From the NCBI GenBank assembly GCA_011523845.1, contig WTFV01000126.1, positions 1 through 64,000 of the forward strand: a stretch of DNA of 64,000 nt, in the 5' to 3' direction. The position numbers and the translations under genes are program-made. The DNA is from Acidobacteriota bacterium. Lineage in GTDB: Bacteria; Acidobacteriota; Vicinamibacteria; Vicinamibacterales; UBA8438. The notes below the pieces were generated by a model. It had not been told where the DNA came from, did no database searches, and saw nothing but the letters and a program-made list of their open reading frames with translations. Shown in pieces: positions 1 through 7,298 of the stretch (within the stretch, counting starts at the first letter, position 1; the number at the start of each line of letters is the position of its first letter).

Positions 1-1019
1 GGGACTGGGACTTCCCGACCGGGCCGAACCTGCTGGACATCACCGTCGACGGCCGCCCGGTCAAGGCCATCGCGCAGGTGAGCAAGCAGGGCTTCACCTA
101 CGTCTTCGACCGGGTCACCGGCGAGCCGGTCTGGCCCATCGAGGAGCGTCCGGTGCCGCAGGGCAACGTGCCGGGCGAGTGGTACTCGCCGACGCAGCCG
201 TTCCCGACCAAGCCGCCACCGTTCGACCGGCAGGGCTTCGCCATCGAGGACGTGATCGACTTCACGCCGGAGCTGCGCGCCGAGGCGCTCCGGATCATCA
301 CCAGCCGGGCGCGGTTCGGACCGATCTTCTCGCCGCCGGTGGTGCGCGGGGCCGAGGTGCCGTTCATCCAGGTGCCGGGCGCCGGCGGCGGCGCCAACTG
401 GCAGGGTGCGGCGGTCGACGTGGAGACGGGACAACTCTTCGTCTCGTCGTCGAGCACGCTGATCGTGGTCGAGGTGGTGCCGTACGACCCGCCGGCGACG
501 GTGGGGTACTTCACCGATCCCTGGGGCGTTGGGCTGTCCGGCCCGCGGGGGCTGCCGCTGTTCAAGCCGCCCTACAAACGGGTGACCGCGATCGACCTGA
601 ACACCGGCGAGCAGAGCTGGATGGCGCCGCACGGGGACGGCCCGCGCTACCACCCGGCGTTGCGCGACCTGGATCTGCCGCCCCTCGGAGGCGGGGGCGG
701 CATCAGCTCCGGCCCGCTGGTGACGCCGACGTTGCTGATCATGAACCACGGCGGGCGCGGCTTCGCGTCGGCGGCGGACGCCGGGCTGGGTGAGGCGACC
801 GGCGACCCGACGGCGGATGCCGCTGTGCTGATGGCGGCCAGCACGCGCACGATCAGCGCTTACGACAAGGAGACCGGCGAGCACCTCGGCTCGGTGCCGC
901 TACCGGCGACCCCGGGCGGCAACCCGATGACGTACCTGCACGAGGGAAAGCAGTACATCTTGGTCGCGGTCGGGCGGGGCGGCGCCGATGCGGAGCTGAT
1001 TTCTCTGGCGTTGCCTTGA
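1..1019 (+). CDS. PQQ-dependent dehydrogenase, C-terminal part (5' cut by window edge)
   Basis: The reading frame is already open at base 3 and runs to a TGA at 1017-1019, so only the last third or so of the protein (about 338 residues) is present; the GTG at 78 is an internal valine. The product is an eight-bladed propeller quinoprotein of the periplasmic sugar/alcohol dehydrogenase type. Visible signatures are a WDWDFP segment at the start, the run FDRVTGEPVWPIEER, and a final blade with YLHEGKQYILVAVG. It is closest in wording to the gene at 47900-49900, which shares KQ-FTYVFDRVTGEPVWPIEE, so the two are probably paralogues. Periplasmic location and oxidation of a sugar or alcohol with PQQ are known for the family; the substrate cannot be told from the sequence. 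Confidence 0.9.
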   Translation, partial: DWDFPTGPNLLDITVDGRPVKAIAQVSKQGFTYVFDRVTGEPVWPIEERPVPQGNVPGEWYSPTQPFPTKPPPFDRQGFAIEDVIDFTPELRAEALRIITSRARFGPIFSPPVVRGAEVPFIQVPGAGGGANWQGAAVDVETGQLFVSSSSTLIVVEVVPYDPPATVGYFTDPWGVGLSGPRGLPLFKPPYKRVTAIDLNTGEQSWMAPHGDGPRYHPALRDLDLPPLGGGGGISSGPLVTPTLLIMNHGGRGFASAADAGLGEATGDPTADAAVLMAASTRTISAYDKETGEHLGSVPLPATPGGNPMTYLHEGKQYILVAVGRGGADAELISLALP

Positions 1020-1108
1020 GACAGGGTGGTTGCAGCCCCCAGGCCGCGCACCGACGAGCGCAGTCAGGGGCTGCCTGGCAGTACCGGATGGAGGCAGGAG
1101 GGAGAGCA

Positions 1109-2200
1109 ATGGCGCAGCAGACGATTCGCCTCTGGGAAATAGCCTCGAATCAAGAGCTCTCCGAGGTCGCGAGCACTGAAGTTCCGTTGGAAGAAAGGCT
1201 CGAAGACTGGTTGGAGAGTGACATTTCCATGCTGGACCCAGATCTGGTGGTTGTCGGGCGCCAGGTGCGGACCGACTTCGGCGGGCTCATCGATCTGCTG
1301 TGCATTGACAAAGTTGGCGACGCCGTGGTCATCGAGTTGAAGAAAGGCAGAACCCCGCGCGAAGTGACTGCCCAGACACTCGACTACGCCTCATGGGTGA
1401 TGCGCTTGACCCGCGAGAAGCTTGCGGAGATTGCGGAGGACTACTACAAGTCGCAGTCTCTAGGTTCACTCGAGGAGGTGTTTCAGGACAAGTTCGGTCG
1501 AGAACTGCCGGAAACGCTCAACGGAGATCATCGCTCAATCATCGTGGCCGAGTCTCTGGATGCCAGTACGAAGAGAATCATCGACTATCTTGCGGAACGA
1601 GAAGTTCGCTTGGACCTGATCACTGTCCAGCATTTCCAGGCCGGCGACGGCAAGCGCATGCTGGCTCGCGTATACCTGGTCGATCCTGAAGTGGCGGCTG
1701 CAAGATCGCGTTCTCGCTCCCGGCCGACATCGTACAAGACGGTAAGCGAGCTCCAGGCCATTGCCGACGAGAACGGGATAGGCGACCTGTACCGCCAGGT
1801 CAGAGACGGGGTTCGCGGTATCCTCTCCGCTCAACCGTATGCCACAGTTGTTGGCTACTGCGGCAAGCGACCGCCTGAAGATGGCGGTGGAGTCAGGACA
1901 GTGATGTTCGTTGGCGCATATCCTGAAGACGGCAGACTCGCCTTCGTTCTGCACGCCACCAGGTTCAAGGCCATCTTGGGTATAGAATTGGATGCGCTCA
2001 AGGAATGTCTGCCAGGAGATGCTCGGGAAACCGAAAGAGGCAATCCGGACATCGCCGACGTATCGACTTGGGTGGGCTCCTCGGAGGAGGAGAAACAGCA
2101 CGCAGTTGGCATGATTGGCTGGTTCCGGTCGTCCGAAGAAGTGGCAAAGTTCATCGACCTGCTCAGGAACTGCGCTCAGTTGAAGGCGCAGGAAGAATAG
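1109..2200 (+). CDS. NucS-like endonuclease-domain (DUF91-type) protein
   Basis: A 363-residue protein. ATG 1109 is preferred because a purine-rich GGAGGCAGGAGGGAG ribosome-binding stretch lies just upstream; the frame is open further 5' but without protein-like sequence. Residues about 28-110 carry the pattern of the NucS/DUF91 PD-(D/E)XK fold: LEDWLESDISML, then GGLIDLLCID, AVVIELKKG and TPREVTAQTLDYASWV, giving the D...E-x-K catalytic set. In the family this fold cuts branched or mismatched DNA or acts in defence nucleases. The C-terminal two thirds are not recognised. Base composition is visibly less GC-rich than the flanking PQQ and peptidase genes, which suggests transfer. It sits just before a minus-strand ATPase operon that also looks defensive. 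A true substrate cannot be given. Confidence 0.75.
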   Translation: MAQQTIRLWEIASNQELSEVASTEVPLEERLEDWLESDISMLDPDLVVVGRQVRTDFGGLIDLLCIDKVGDAVVIELKKGRTPREVTAQTLDYASWVMRLTREKLAEIAEDYYKSQSLGSLEEVFQDKFGRELPETLNGDHRSIIVAESLDASTKRIIDYLAEREVRLDLITVQHFQAGDGKRMLARVYLVDPEVAAARSRSRSRPTSYKTVSELQAIADENGIGDLYRQVRDGVRGILSAQPYATVVGYCGKRPPEDGGGVRTVMFVGAYPEDGRLAFVLHATRFKAILGIELDALKECLPGDARETERGNPDIADVSTWVGSSEEEKQHAVGMIGWFRSSEEVAKFIDLLRNCAQLKAQEE

Positions 2201-2233
2201 ACTGCTATCGTGTGCGACAGGCGTGCGGGTCGC

Positions 2234-2623
2234 TCAGTCAGGCTTGTCTGTCTGTCGAGCGACCTCGTCGGCGAATGCGCGCGCGGACGCCAACCAGGCG
2301 CGCAGCTCGTCGGCGGTGGGGTTGAGTTCGTACGGGTGGTGATGGCAAGCCCGGCTCAGAGCCGACCAGATCGCCGAAGTTTGTCGTGCCAGATCGCGGT
2401 CTCGGAAGTAGACGACCAGGCAGAGCAGTTGCGCATGAGTGCTGCACCGTTCCAGGCCCGGTTCACGCAGGTGCCAGTACTGACGGAGCGCGCCCTCGAT
2501 GGCTTGGCGTCCGAGCGCCGCGGCCGTTCTCGGCCAGAGTCCCACGCTGCTGCCGGCCGGGCTCTTGATCAGCGCCTCTGCCGCCGTGAGGATCCGGAGC
2601 GGTGACATCGTGCCGGGCGTCAT
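2234..2623 (-). CDS. hypothetical protein, last gene of the ATPase operon
   Basis: A 129-residue protein whose ATG overlaps the stop of the upstream ATPase gene in an ATGA arrangement (2620-2623), so it is almost certainly translationally coupled to it. It is mostly helical, begins MTPGTMSPLRILTAAEALI, and has several His and Cys residues in the middle (HAQLLCLVV, SRACHHHPYELNP). No domain is recognised. Genes in this position beside SMC-like ATPases often act as partner or regulatory subunits, but that is inference from position only. The first gene of this strand begins at 7144, and no terminator is evident after 2234. Confidence 0.65.
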   Translation of the reverse strand: MTPGTMSPLRILTAAEALIKSPAGSSVGLWPRTAAALGRQAIEGALRQYWHLREPGLERCSTHAQLLCLVVYFRDRDLARQTSAIWSALSRACHHHPYELNPTADELRAWLASARAFADEVARQTDKPD

Positions 2624-5584
2624 TGCGATCTCGCCAGCGAGAGGATCGATCGGGTGACGCGGTCGGTCCGGTAGACGAGTTCCTTCAGTTGAGCCGACGG
2701 AATTGGATCATGGGAGCCGCGGTTGGACCAGGCGACGGCGTCGCCGGCCTCCCGGCCCCACTTTGCATTGATGTGTGGGAGAACGTCGCCGGCCCGATCG
2801 ACATTGTCGAATACGGCGAGTGCTAGCTTCTGGAGCAACGTCCGGGCACCGGTCAGGGCTTCCTCGACCGCGGCGTGTGCCTCGCCACGCCCGATGCGGC
2901 GCCGTCGGACGACTTCGGTGGACGCAGCTTCCAGGGAGAGCCGGCAGTAGAGCGGTACGGCCCGCGCCGCGGCGGCGGGCGGCAGGTCACTCGTCAGCGT
3001 CAGCGACCGGGCGTCGTTGAGATATTGCCCTACCGGGTGGCACGTCTCCCGGCATTCGACGACCGATTGGGCGCGTCGCGCCACTTCGATCACAGCGGCG
3101 GGAATCTGCAGCCGGCGGATCGATTCCGGCAGCCGTTCGTCGTGTGTGAAGACGATGACCTGTCTGGTCCTTGCCACCATATGGAGCACGTGGGCCAGAC
3201 CATCCACCTTGCCCGGGTCCATCGCCTGAACCGGATCGTCGATGACGACGAAGCCGAAGGGTGACTCGGACAGCAGCACGCGCGGCAGGAAGAGACTGAG
3301 CGCCAGCGCGTGGATTTCGCCCTGGCTCATGACACCGAGGGCTTGGCCGGCGACGCCGTCGACGCTGACGCCGAGGGCAAGTCGGCGTTGCGTGGAGCCG
3401 CCGGCAAGCTCGAGATCGTCCAAGGCTACCGCACTGTTCTGCCTCAGCAGCGCCCAGACGTCCCGGGCTCGGTCCGCAATCGGCTTGAAGCGTTCGGCCC
3501 GGATCACGCCGGTTGCTGCGAGAAGCCATTTCTCGGCCTTTCGGAGGTTGGGAGCAGCACGGCGGGCGAGCCCGGCCTGCTTCGCGTCCGGAAGCCACTC
3601 GCGGAGCGAGCGCGCGATCGGGCGCCAGACATCTTCCCTTCGCCTGAGCTCGGCGGCAGCTCGCTCGCGCAGGGTCACCGCTGCTTCTTCCAGGCTGGCG
3701 TGTGACTGGCGCAAGTGCGCGATGAGAGGCTCGTCTAGGGCATCGGCCGGAAGGCCGATCCAGTGTGTCCAGGCCGCCGTCAGATCGGTCGCATCGACAC
3801 CGACCTCTGCCGCGCGCTGCAACTCCGGGGGTGGTTCGGTGAGCAAGGCCCGGGCCTTGTGTCGCGCCTCGCGCAGTTCCTGCTGTGCCTGCATCGCGGC
3901 ATGGGCCTCTTGACGCAGACGCTTGCTCTCTCCTTCGGTTCGCTCGCGCCAGACGCTGTCGAGCGCGCCGTCGCCGCAGACCGGGCAGGGCTGATCGCCC
4001 TGCGCCGCATGCAGGTCGAGTGATTGTTGAAGCAGGTCGGCAATCTGTTCGGCGCGGCCGGCGTCGGTCGCAGCCATGTCCCGCGTCGTCTCGACCGCTG
4101 CCTGCAAGCGCCCGGCGATCGCCTGCACGTCTTCAGCGCTCGGAATCGGCAGGGTCGCCAGCTTGCCCAACAACGGAAGCCCGCCGTCGCCTTCGGGATC
4201 GATCGCGCCCTCCAGAACCAGTTCCACTGCGTCGAGATCCCATGCGTCAGCCTTGGACGCGTCGATTGCCCGTGCACACGTCCGCGCCCGCTCGTCGTCG
4301 ATTTCATCCAGCGCTGTCCGGTGCCGGCTGCATCGCGGCATGGGCCTCTTGACGCAGACGCTTGCTCTCTCCTTCGGTTCGCTCGCGCCAGACGCTGTCG
4401 AGCGCGCCGTCGCCGCAGACCGGGCAGGGCTGATCGCCCTGCGCCGCATGCAGGTCGAGTGATTGTTGAAGCAGGTCGGCAATCTGTTCGGCGCGGCCGG
4501 CGTCGGTCGCAGCCATGTCCCGCGTCGTCTCGACCGCTGCCTGCAAGCGCCCGGCGATCGCCTGCACGTCTTCAGCGCTCGGAATCGGCAGGGTCGCCAG
4601 CTTGCCCAACAACGGAAGCCCGCCGTCGCCTTCGGGATCGATCGCGCCCTCCAGAACCAGTTCCACTGCGTCGAGATCCCATGCGTCAGCCTTGGACGCG
4701 TCGATTGCCCGTGCACACGTCCGCGCCCGCTCGTCGTCGATTTCATCCAGCGCTGTCCGGTGCCGGCTGCAGTCCGACTCGACCGCCTTGAACTGCTTTT
4801 CCCGAACGAGTCTCTGCTCGCGCAACCGCTTGTGCGCGTCGACCAGCGACTCTATGCCGAGCGCCGCCGACATCACATCGAAGAGTACGGACGGCGGACT
4901 GTCAGCGATCGATCCCAGCTCGTTGTAGGGCAGAAATGGGCGGTATGTCGACAGTGCGGCGTCCCAACCGAGCGCCGCGCGTCCGTCGCCGCGGCGAACG
5001 CCGCGCACGACGGTCGATGCCGCGTCCAGCTCGGTTTCTTCCGCCGGCCAGGTACAACGGGCGACCAACGGCTGGCGTTCGCCCTCGATGGTGAACGTCG
5101 CCTCGATCTCCACGGGTTCCGTCAAGTGAAGATTGCGCCAGCCCTGCTTCCACACCACCGACCGCTCGGACCAGCGGCGATTCTCACCGGTCAGCAGAAA
5201 TTCCAGCGCCTCGGCGAAGCTGGACTTGCCGCTTCCGTTGCGTCCCACGACCAGCGTGAGTCCCGGCCCAGGCATCAGATCGAGCGTGCTGCGGGCGCCG
5301 ATGCCGCGGAATCCCTGCACCGCGATCCTGTTTACGAAGACACGGGTCGCGGGCCGGTCAGCCGATTCCGTGTCTTCGTCGGCCGCGGTCGAGACGGTCG
5401 AGACCGATGCTGGAGGGCTTTCTTCTCCGGCCAACGCCTGCACCAACGCCGCCTCGCCCTCGAGCGCCGCAATCACGAGCAGTCCGACGTCTACGGCCAG
5501 AGCTGTGTCGGTGTCGATTCTCGCCCGGACCTGCTCATTGAGCGTCGTGCCGGGAGCATTCGGTGTCTGGGCAGGTAGTGTCAT
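2620..5584 (-). pseudogene. SMC/RecN-like ATPase with zinc hook, frameshifted by a 439-bp tandem duplication
   Basis: Read from ATG 5584, the frame runs through a P-loop (GRNGSGKS, residues 114-121), an arm-like helical region and a CPVCG zinc-hook motif (387-391), then leaves frame at the junction of two identical 439-bp copies (3889-4327 and 4328-4766) and stops at 4304. Because 439 is one more than a multiple of 3, the rest of the gene lies in another frame (down to the TGA at 2620). Removing one copy gives a single 841-residue protein with Walker B near residue 633 (FVVIDDPVQAMDP), a VIVFTHD switch and a C-terminal extension of about 200 residues. Such RecF/SMC-like ATPases act on DNA ends in repair or phage defence. 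It follows the HNH-like gene by 12 bases. As sequenced the gene is off; the duplication may be real and reversible, or an assembly fault. Confidence 0.85.
3889..4766. repeat. Exact 439-bp tandem duplication (two copies)
   Basis: Bases 3889-4327 and 4328-4766 are identical when read side by side; no mismatch was found. Each copy is followed by the same five bases, CTGCA (4328-4332 and 4767-4771), which is short homology of the kind seen at duplication junctions. The copy covers the zinc-hook part of the ATPase gene. A length that is not a multiple of 3 makes it a frameshifting mutation. Confidence 0.95.
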
Positions 5585-5596
5585 GCACGCTCCGGG

Positions 5597-5866
5597 TCAG
5601 TGCTTTAGCGGCGTCCCCAGGGTCCGACCCGTTTCGATGCCGGGACACCTCGGTAGTTCACGAGTCGCGTCTTCGCCGGTGCGCCGCTGCGGTCGCGGCA
5701 TCGGTCGCTCGCAGTACCCGCACTTGAAGTGCTGAATCCTGACGAACACATTCTTGATGTCGCCCCATTCGGGTTCTTCGCCACTCTTGGCTCTATCCAG
5801 CCAATCGTGATCGTGGGCCCGTATTCGGCGCTTCAACTCGCGCGAATTGATCCGATAGCCAATCAT
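5597..5866 (-). CDS. short HNH-like (PtuB-like) nuclease, probably truncated
   Basis: An 89-residue protein starting 24 bases after the stop of the AAA ATPase gene. It begins MIGYRINSRELKRRIRAHD and carries FKCGYCERPMPR, the CxxCE knuckle typical of retron/Septu-associated HNH nucleases (PtuB, TIGR02646-like). In that family the knuckle is followed by a second half with an EHFRPK-type HNH core; here the frame ends about 40 residues later with no such motif, and the other frames do not restore it. So either the gene is a remnant or this is only a zinc-knuckle partner. The ATPase-then-HNH order matches Septu (PtuA-PtuB), which is established knowledge; function here is inference. Confidence 0.55.
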   Translation of the reverse strand: MIGYRINSRELKRRIRAHDHDWLDRAKSGEEPEWGDIKNVFVRIQHFKCGYCERPMPRPQRRTGEDATRELPRCPGIETGRTLGTPLKH

Positions 5867-5890
5867 CGTCGCAGGTGCCGCTCAGCGCGT

Positions 5891-7144
5891 CTACTCGCCG
5901 TCGACGTTTGCCGCGGCGGCGCCTAAGGATGTCATTCTCATGAACCGCGTTGCGGCGCCCCGCTTGCCGCGCGATACGTCGCGGGAAACTCTGCGCAGCT
6001 CCTCGTAGAAGTCGGGAGCGCGAGTCGACACGAGTCCGAAGTGCGAGCTCGTGAGGATCTGATCTGCCGTGAGGCCGTGGACTTCCAGCTCGGGCGTCGT
6101 GAGGACCGATGCGGTTTCGTCGTCGCCGTCGGGGACGACCAGGAACAGGTTGGCCGACTCTACTGTCCCTGCCACTATCGGGCTGTGCGTCGTGCACAGG
6201 AACTGAAGCTGCGGAAGAGCTCGGGAAATCGTCGGCAGCACGACGAGCTGCCATTCCGGGTGCAGGTGCAGATCGATCTCGTCGATCATCACGATGCCCT
6301 GGTGATCCACAAGGGCTGCCCCGTCCGGGCAACACTGGCACATGTGGTAAAGGAGATCTCCAATCCATCCGATGTAGGCGCGGAATCCGTCTGACAGCGC
6401 GGAAAACGAAACACCGAGCTCACGATGACTGAACGTGTAGTCGCCGTTCAGCACCTTGCCGTGAAAGTCCGTGCCCTCGGGCAGCAGCTCGTTCAGCAGC
6501 ATTTCGACTTCTTGGTACCGCCGGAGGTTGGTCGCCTGCAGGGCCGGCAACCATCCCGTGAGTGGCATTAACGTCGCGTGTTCCTCGAACAGGCCGGCGA
6601 CCCGTTCGTAACGAACGTGGCGTAAGCGCCGACGGAGGCTCGAATCCACCTTGGCGGGACTCTCGACAGTGCGGGAGACGCCGTAGCCGACGAAGAAGAA
6701 GGCCGCGGAGTCCTCGCTGTACATCGGATCCCAAACGGGAGTTGCCAGCGCGGGGTCGAATACGCATCTCTCTGTGGTACGCACACGCGAGATTCGTGCC
6801 ATCAATACTGGTGTGTTCGGTGCGGGGCCGCCGTCTCCTTCGCGATCCTGGGCGCTGAGTGCAACGTGTGCCTTGATGGCGGCGTCCATAGGAGACTTGT
6901 CCACTTCCCGTCGCACAAGCCAGTACGGTCTGTACCCGGTCGCCGCCAAGACGGGACTCATGAGCGCGAGCGCGGCTGCCTTGAGCGCCGCTGACTTGCC
7001 CATCCCATTGTTGCCGAGGAGCAGGTTGATGTTGGGGTACTTCAGCTTCCCGGACGCTGCCGCTCCCGCTCCCGGGTAGCGGAAGGAGACACCCGAGTGC
7101 CTGAACGCCCGGAACCGCTCGATCTGCAGTGACTGGAGGTACAT
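5891..7144 (-). CDS. AAA ATPase, PtuA/OLD-like (AAA_21 type)
   Basis: A 417-residue ATPase and the first gene of the minus-strand operon. The start MYLQSLQIERFRAFRHSGV is the usual beginning of this family (a beta strand over the ATP site). The P-loop GNNGMGKS is at residues 44-51; Walker B, IVMIDEIDLHLHPEWQ, is near residue 285, followed by FLCTTHSPIVAG, the switch histidine region. Family members pair with an HNH nuclease (Septu), a reverse transcriptase (retrons) or a TOPRIM domain (OLD); no TOPRIM domain is visible here. The HNH-like protein begins 24 bases downstream, and an SMC-like ATPase follows, giving two ATPases in one operon. It probably senses infection and controls the nuclease, by analogy. 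The region 7145-7298 upstream must hold the promoter, but no clear box was found. Confidence 0.85.
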   Translation of the reverse strand: MYLQSLQIERFRAFRHSGVSFRYPGAGAAASGKLKYPNINLLLGNNGMGKSAALKAAALALMSPVLAATGYRPYWLVRREVDKSPMDAAIKAHVALSAQDREGDGGPAPNTPVLMARISRVRTTERCVFDPALATPVWDPMYSEDSAAFFFVGYGVSRTVESPAKVDSSLRRRLRHVRYERVAGLFEEHATLMPLTGWLPALQATNLRRYQEVEMLLNELLPEGTDFHGKVLNGDYTFSHRELGVSFSALSDGFRAYIGWIGDLLYHMCQCCPDGAALVDHQGIVMIDEIDLHLHPEWQLVVLPTISRALPQLQFLCTTHSPIVAGTVESANLFLVVPDGDDETASVLTTPELEVHGLTADQILTSSHFGLVSTRAPDFYEELRRVSRDVSRGKRGAATRFMRMTSLGAAAANVDGE

Positions 7145-7298
7145 GGGATCAGCCCCATCTGTTCAGGACTTCGTCCGCGCCCGAGCAGACGTCCACGGGG
7201 CATTGTAGTAGCCGGCATTCAACGCTGCCCGGTGCCCCACCCGAGTGCGATTGAATTCGAGCACGACGTCCTGGTTGGTTCAGGGTGGGCCGCATGGC

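Noticed and set aside
179..793. Second-frame 204-residue protein inside the first PQQ gene
   Set aside because: Ala/Arg/Gly-rich shadow of the real frame, as is usual in high-GC DNA.
78..1019. Separate gene starting at GTG 78
   Set aside because: The same frame is open to the window edge and continues with propeller sequence, so this valine is internal.
2620..4746. Independent 708-residue gene starting at ATG 4746
   Set aside because: Its first 175 residues are an out-of-frame reading of the second repeat copy; only after the junction does the true ATPase sequence begin.
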